Of a stretch of 41,745 bases of DNA, positions 39,225 to 41,745 are shown in pieces. The stretch lies in the IMG/VR virus record IMGVR_UViG_3300034167_000100, positions 1 to 41,745 of that record; one strand, given 5' to 3'. The translations under genes and the position numbers were made by a program. The notes below the pieces were generated by a model. That model saw only the letters and a program-made list of their open reading frames with translations, ran no database searches and was not told the origin of the DNA. The DNA is from a virus. How positions within the stretch are numbered: the first letter of the stretch is position 1; the number at the start of each line of letters is the position of its first letter.

Positions 39225-39251
39225 GCCCGTAGGGCGTCACTCCGTAGGAGT
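39225..39251. repeat. Double mini-hairpin element, copy 2
   Basis: GCCC at 39225-39228, loop GTA, GGGC at 39232-39235; spacer GTC; then ACTCC at 39239-39243, loop GTA, GGAGT at 39247-39251. It has the same loop, spacer and order as 23034-23058, but an A:T pair is replaced by C:G in the first stem and one base pair is added in the second. The stems have changed together, so structure is conserved. Confidence 0.7.
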
Positions 39252-39303
39252 TCGAGGAGTAGTTAGCCCTACCAGTAACCACCTCTAGGAGCTTACGACA
39301 AAG

Positions 39304-39334
39304 AAAAACCCTCCCAAGTGTTACCTTGGAAGGG
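39304..39334 (-). terminator. Strong leftward terminator in the leader
   Basis: On the - strand, CCCTTCCAAG (39334-39325) and CTTGGGAGGG (39318-39309) form a 10-bp stem with one mismatch and a 6-base loop, followed directly by TTTTT (39308-39304). It lies about 200 bases downstream of the leftward consensus promoter and 640 bases before the first leftward gene, so it would end the transcript early unless overridden. Confidence 0.8.
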
Positions 39335-39484
39335 TGTATGTGTACAAGAATGACTTTGAAGTAGAACTTTGAGGTAATTCCTTTAAGGAATAGACCACTC
39401 CTTCTAGTATGATACTAAGAAGTAGTTGTGTACCTTGGAAGGTAGTACTTTAAAGTACTTACTTAAAGGATAGACAACTCCTTT
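39323..39484 (-). ncRNA. Structured leader / possible small RNA between leftward promoter and terminator
   Basis: Transcription from the leftward promoter (start near 39524) to the terminator gives an RNA of about 220 nt without a gene. It contains two copies of a repeat: ACCTTGGAAGG at 39323-39333 and again near 39432, each followed by a TTAAGGAATAGAC-type element and CTCCTT (39382-39404 and 39461-39484). AAGGA and TCCTT within each copy can form a hairpin. The first ACCTTGGAAGG is one arm of the terminator, so the second copy could compete for pairing. Coordinates cover the repeats only. Confidence 0.45.
39444..39459. repeat. Perfect 16-bp palindrome
   Basis: AGTACTTTAAAGTACT is exactly self-complementary. 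It lies within the leftward leader, some 70 bases downstream of the promoter -10 box. It could be a dimeric protein site, or a stem in one half of the tandem repeats. The other repeat half contains the similar ATTCCTTTAAGGAAT. Confidence 0.6.
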
Positions 39485-39530
39485 TCGTAGTTACTTATAG
39501 TAATAGATATACCCCGGAGGCAACAAAGAA

Positions 39531-39559
39531 ATTATACACACATTTTCTACATCTGTCAA
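39531..39559 (-). promoter_or_regulatory. Leftward consensus sigma70 promoter (early block)
   Basis: On the - strand, TTGACA at 39559-39554 and TATAAT at 39536-39531 are both perfect, with 17 bases between. It faces the replication block and is divergent to the promoter at 39595. A DnaA-box-like TTATACACA (39532-39540, + strand) overlaps the -10 box. Confidence 0.88.
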
Positions 39560-39594
39560 GCCCCTATCTGCACGTCTACTGAAGATAAAGGGTG

Positions 39595-39623
39595 TTGACA
39601 AGGTATCTGAGCCATGCTATACT
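39595..39623 (+). promoter_or_regulatory. Rightward sigma70 promoter (small terminase, tail fibre)
   Basis: TTGACA at 39595-39600 and TATACT at 39618-39623 are 17 bases apart. The expected start near 39630 gives a leader of about 38 bases before the ATG at 39668. The two -35 boxes of the divergent pair are only 35 bases apart, so binding at one may influence the other. Confidence 0.82.
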
Positions 39624-39667
39624 TACGGCAATTGTATATTCATAGTCCATAGTAGGGTGCTTCAACC

Positions 39668-40195
39668 ATGATGTTCTCCCCAAGCCAGCTTAAAGGTGAC
39701 AACAACAAGACCTTCACTAAGTCTCTCTTCTTCGAACTCTGTTACATGGACCCTTCACGGGCCTTGTTCACGTTGAAGGAGCAGGACATTGAAGTAAGGG
39801 GTCAGACATTCTTGTCGTTACAGAAACTATACATCAGCCTGGTCCCTAACGATCCTACTGAGTATGAGTTTGCTATGACCATCTTCGGGTCGTGGGATGT
39901 ATGGCAGGATCTGAACAAGTCACCTCTCCTTAAGCCTTCCATTGCTAGGTGGCGTAAGGAAGCTGAGGTCAAGGTTAAGTCTGAGGCTATCAAGGCTATT
40001 GCGGAAGAGATGAGAAGTGGTGGTCGTTCCTCCTTCGGGGCAGCTAAGCTTCTCCTTGAACGTGGATGGTTGGACAAGGAAGCTGCCTCTCAAGCTAAGC
40101 GTAAGCTTATTGAGAAGGAAGAGGAGGAGATGGACAAGCAAGCCCTCTCCATGCTCAATGAAGATGCTCAGCGTCTAGGGATCAAGGTAAACTAA
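39668..40195 (+). CDS. Putative terminase small subunit
   Basis: The 175-aa protein is helical and charged. Residues 85-150 contain LLKPSIARWRKEAEVKVKSE, IAEEMRSGGRSSFGAAKLLL and a long basic/acidic helix (KRKLIEKEEEEMDKQAL), a composition like DNA-binding, ring-forming small terminases. A large terminase is present but no other small subunit candidate is seen. It is the first gene after the rightward promoter. A second ATG follows the first directly. Identification by size, position and character is moderate. Confidence 0.6.
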   Translation: MMFSPSQLKGDNNKTFTKSLFFELCYMDPSRALFTLKEQDIEVRGQTFLSLQKLYISLVPNDPTEYEFAMTIFGSWDVWQDLNKSPLLKPSIARWRKEAEVKVKSEAIKAIAEEMRSGGRSSFGAAKLLLERGWLDKEAASQAKRKLIEKEEEEMDKQALSMLNEDAQRLGIKVN

Positions 40196-40229
40196 CTAGA
40201 CCTACGTAGCCTACTCCAAGGGAGTTCTT

Positions 40230-41745
40230 ATGCCTAACATCAATGACACATATGCCAGTGTACTAGCTGCTTACAGCGGCAGTGTGAATGATAAGCGTAG
40301 TGCCCGTCTCACTGAGTACTTGGGTTACGCTAAGCCTTTGTCGTTGAATGATATGGAGAAGGCTGCTCTAGCTGCTCTTGGTCACAGTGGTTCCCTTAAT
40401 GATGCTTGGGACTCCTACCTTAGATCACTAGGTGGTTCAGGGTTTACAGCTAAGGCTGATCTTTTGTCGTCTACCTTCTACGGTAACCCAGTTCCTGGTC
40501 TATTTACAGCATCTGAACCCGGCACTTGGTACGATCCGTCATCTGTCGCTAACCTAGATTGGCGCAGGAATTTGCTGACGTTTACTGAGCAGTTTGATAA
40601 TGCGGGTTGGATTAAGGGAAACTTCACTGGAACCGTTTCTGCCAATACATCCGATACAACTGACCCGCTTGGCACGAATACAGCCGACAAGTTAGATGCA
40701 ACAGCAGCTAACTCGTTCATCGTTCAAGAGATTTCCACTATTGCAACAGGATACACTTACTCGTTCTATGCTAAGGCAGGAACAGCGTCTTCGGTGCGCG
40801 TCAATGTCTTCGACACATCAGATCATCGGGCGATATTTAGCCTAACTGATGGATCAGTATCGGCAGTTGTCGGTGTGACCAATACCAATGCGATAAGTCT
40901 TGGCAATGGCTGGTGGCGTCTATCTATAAGCTACACTGGTGCGGTAGCTACTAGCAGCGCCCGTGTGCTTTGTCCAAACACTGGTTCAATTTACATCTGG
41001 GGCGCACAGCTCGAACTAGGCTCCACCGCCACAGCCTACCAGCGCATCACTGATGTGAACACTGAAGTAGCTGAGCGTTTCCCAAACAACACACTGTTCC
41101 AAGACAGCGCAGGGACCACGCCTGTAACTGGCCCCAACCAGACTGTCGGCTTGATGCTGGATAAGTCTCAGGGGCTGGTGCTGGGATCGGAGTTGGTTGC
41201 GAATGGTGACTTCTCTGGCGGTTCAACAGGCTGGAGTGTCCCCGCAGGATGGTTAATTACTGGGGGGGCAGCAGTCGCCGCAGCAACTAATGCTAGCCTT
41301 CTTGGCGGGGGCTTAACACCTGTATCAGGCCGCACCTATCTCGTAAGTTTTGATGTCGTCAGCTACACATCAGGAACTTTATACGTCACTGTCGGTGGCA
41401 ATTTCTCTGGAAACCCTGCCCTAACTGGCGCTGCAATGGCTGTTGGGCGGAAGTCTGTTTATGTTACCTCTGGGTCTAGTCCGTCTAGAGGTGTAGAATT
41501 TTACGGTGGGACTATTGCAGCCACTATCGACAACATCTCCGTCAAGGAACTCGCTGGCAACCACGCCACACAAGCCACACTTGGTCAGCGTCCTACCTAC
41601 GGGGTCAACCCCATCACTGGGACGCGCAATCTGCTGACCTATACGGAGCAGTTTGATAATGCAATTTGGACGAAAAGTATTGCCACAATAACCGCCAACA
41701 CTGAAGTTGCCCCAGATGGCACTATGACAGCGGATCGTTTTGTTT
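40230..41745 (+). CDS. Tail fibre / receptor-binding protein, N-terminal part (continues at window start)
   Basis: The frame opens at ATG 40230, 7 bases after AAGGGAG, and stays open to the window end, continuing in frame at base 207 after the overlap (about 800 aa in total). Residues 1-110 are helical and use the codons common in this phage; they probably attach to the tail. Residues 113-271 are a carbohydrate-binding-like module (TEQFDNA at the start, GAQLELGSTATAYQ at the end). Residues about 320-441 are another CBM4/9-like module (VANGDFSGGSTGW ... IDNISVKEL). A further module and a lectin-like domain follow in the part at the window start. Codon use changes to GC-richer after about 40555. 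Confidence 0.82.
   Translation, partial: MPNINDTYASVLAAYSGSVNDKRSARLTEYLGYAKPLSLNDMEKAALAALGHSGSLNDAWDSYLRSLGGSGFTAKADLLSSTFYGNPVPGLFTASEPGTWYDPSSVANLDWRRNLLTFTEQFDNAGWIKGNFTGTVSANTSDTTDPLGTNTADKLDATAANSFIVQEISTIATGYTYSFYAKAGTASSVRVNVFDTSDHRAIFSLTDGSVSAVVGVTNTNAISLGNGWWRLSISYTGAVATSSARVLCPNTGSIYIWGAQLELGSTATAYQRITDVNTEVAERFPNNTLFQDSAGTTPVTGPNQTVGLMLDKSQGLVLGSELVANGDFSGGSTGWSVPAGWLITGGAAVAAATNASLLGGGLTPVSGRTYLVSFDVVSYTSGTLYVTVGGNFSGNPALTGAAMAVGRKSVYVTSGSSPSRGVEFYGGTIAATIDNISVKELAGNHATQATLGQRPTYGVNPITGTRNLLTYTEQFDNAIWTKSIATITANTEVAPDGTMTADRFV
40567..41042 (+). repeat. Carbohydrate-binding-like module, first copy in the tail fibre
   Basis: This segment pairs with bases 89-517. Both edges are conserved at DNA level (the last 48 bases match at 44 positions), whereas the centre differs in sequence and length. 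It encodes residues 113-271 of the fibre. Confidence 0.7.
41540..41745. repeat. Terminal overlap, right copy (same as 1-206)
   Basis: This is the right-hand copy of the 206-base redundancy that closes the sequence into a circle. It differs from the left copy only at 41618 (T against G at 79); both variants leave the fibre reading frame open. Confidence 0.93.

Larger units (their letters stand above)
38660..39667. other. Non-coding control region
   Basis: No convincing gene occurs in these 1008 bases. Visible elements: a 10-bp palindrome ACGCGCGCGT at 38857-38866 flanked by two CTACGGGT copies; an inverted repeat AGGTA/TACCT at 39015-39028 next to CTATTATA; a G-rich run (39110-39148); a double mini-hairpin (39225-39251); a - strand terminator (39304-39334); tandem imperfect repeats with hairpins (39323-39484); and two divergent consensus promoters (39531-39623). 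TTATACACA at 39532-39540 fits the DnaA-box consensus. It probably combines early transcription control with the replication origin. Confidence 0.7.

Noticed and set aside
38660-39667. tRNA genes or a CRISPR array in the non-coding region
   Set aside because: By eye, no cloverleaf with a proper T-arm and acceptor end, and no regularly spaced repeats, were found. A tRNA scan was not possible here.
1-41745. Temperate lifestyle or prophage origin
   Set aside because: No integrase, repressor or excisionase was seen in any gene, and the lytic gene set is complete.

Overview
The window is an essentially complete genome of a lytic, tailed double-stranded DNA phage with podovirus-type organisation, probably a marine phage of the cobavirus/SIO1 type (Zobellviridae, Cobavirinae). 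The evidence is the gene set: a B12-dependent class II ribonucleotide reductase, glutaredoxin, PhoH, ThyX, a T7-like endonuclease I, 5'-3' exonuclease, primase-helicase and family A DNA polymerase, together with T7-like head-tail and internal virion proteins, but no phage RNA polymerase, no integrase and no repressor. The host is not determined by the sequence. Near-perfect sigma70 promoters indicate that host RNA polymerase transcribes the genome, and a proteobacterium, possibly a Roseobacter-group marine bacterium, is the best guess by analogy. Bases 1-206 repeat bases 41540-41745 with one mismatch, so the contig closes into a circle of 41539 bp, with the cut inside a tail fibre gene.

Layout on the circle. 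From about 39.6 kb clockwise through the join to 23.0 kb everything lies on the + strand: putative small terminase; a large multidomain tail fibre (joined across the ends); a second fibre and small tail genes; the lysis cassette (TM protein, GH24 endolysin, holin, overlapping spanins); a consensus promoter; large terminase, portal, scaffold, major capsid protein and a capsid-associated protein; a terminator followed by a second consensus promoter; then adaptor, nozzle and internal virion proteins, including a 1506-aa protein and an 893-aa protein with a lytic transglycosylase domain; and finally a run of five small, very basic proteins. A bidirectional-looking terminator at 23.0 kb separates this from the - strand block.

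From 38.7 down to 23.06 kb everything lies on the - strand and is tightly packed with 4-base overlaps: small unknown genes, a DNA methyltransferase homologue, primase-helicase, a DNA polymerase split into two overlapping reading frames, an HNH endonuclease with its own promoter, a putative single-stranded DNA-binding protein, ThyX, a second HNH endonuclease, exonuclease, endonuclease I, a phosphoesterase, a MazG-type pyrophosphohydrolase, ribonucleotide reductase, glutaredoxin, PhoH and a DUF3310 protein. These genes degrade or salvage nucleotides, make dNTPs and replicate the DNA.

The 1-kb non-coding region 38660-39667 is the control centre. It holds a divergent pair of consensus promoters, a strong - strand terminator only about 200 bp downstream of the leftward promoter (so an attenuated leader or a small RNA), tandem structured repeats, a G-rich run, and a double mini-hairpin element that recurs, with compensatory stem changes, at the far end of the leftward block. 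Two genes (DNA polymerase and a Cys-rich conserved gene near 38.2 kb) are broken by single-base frame changes; these may be biological or sequencing errors.
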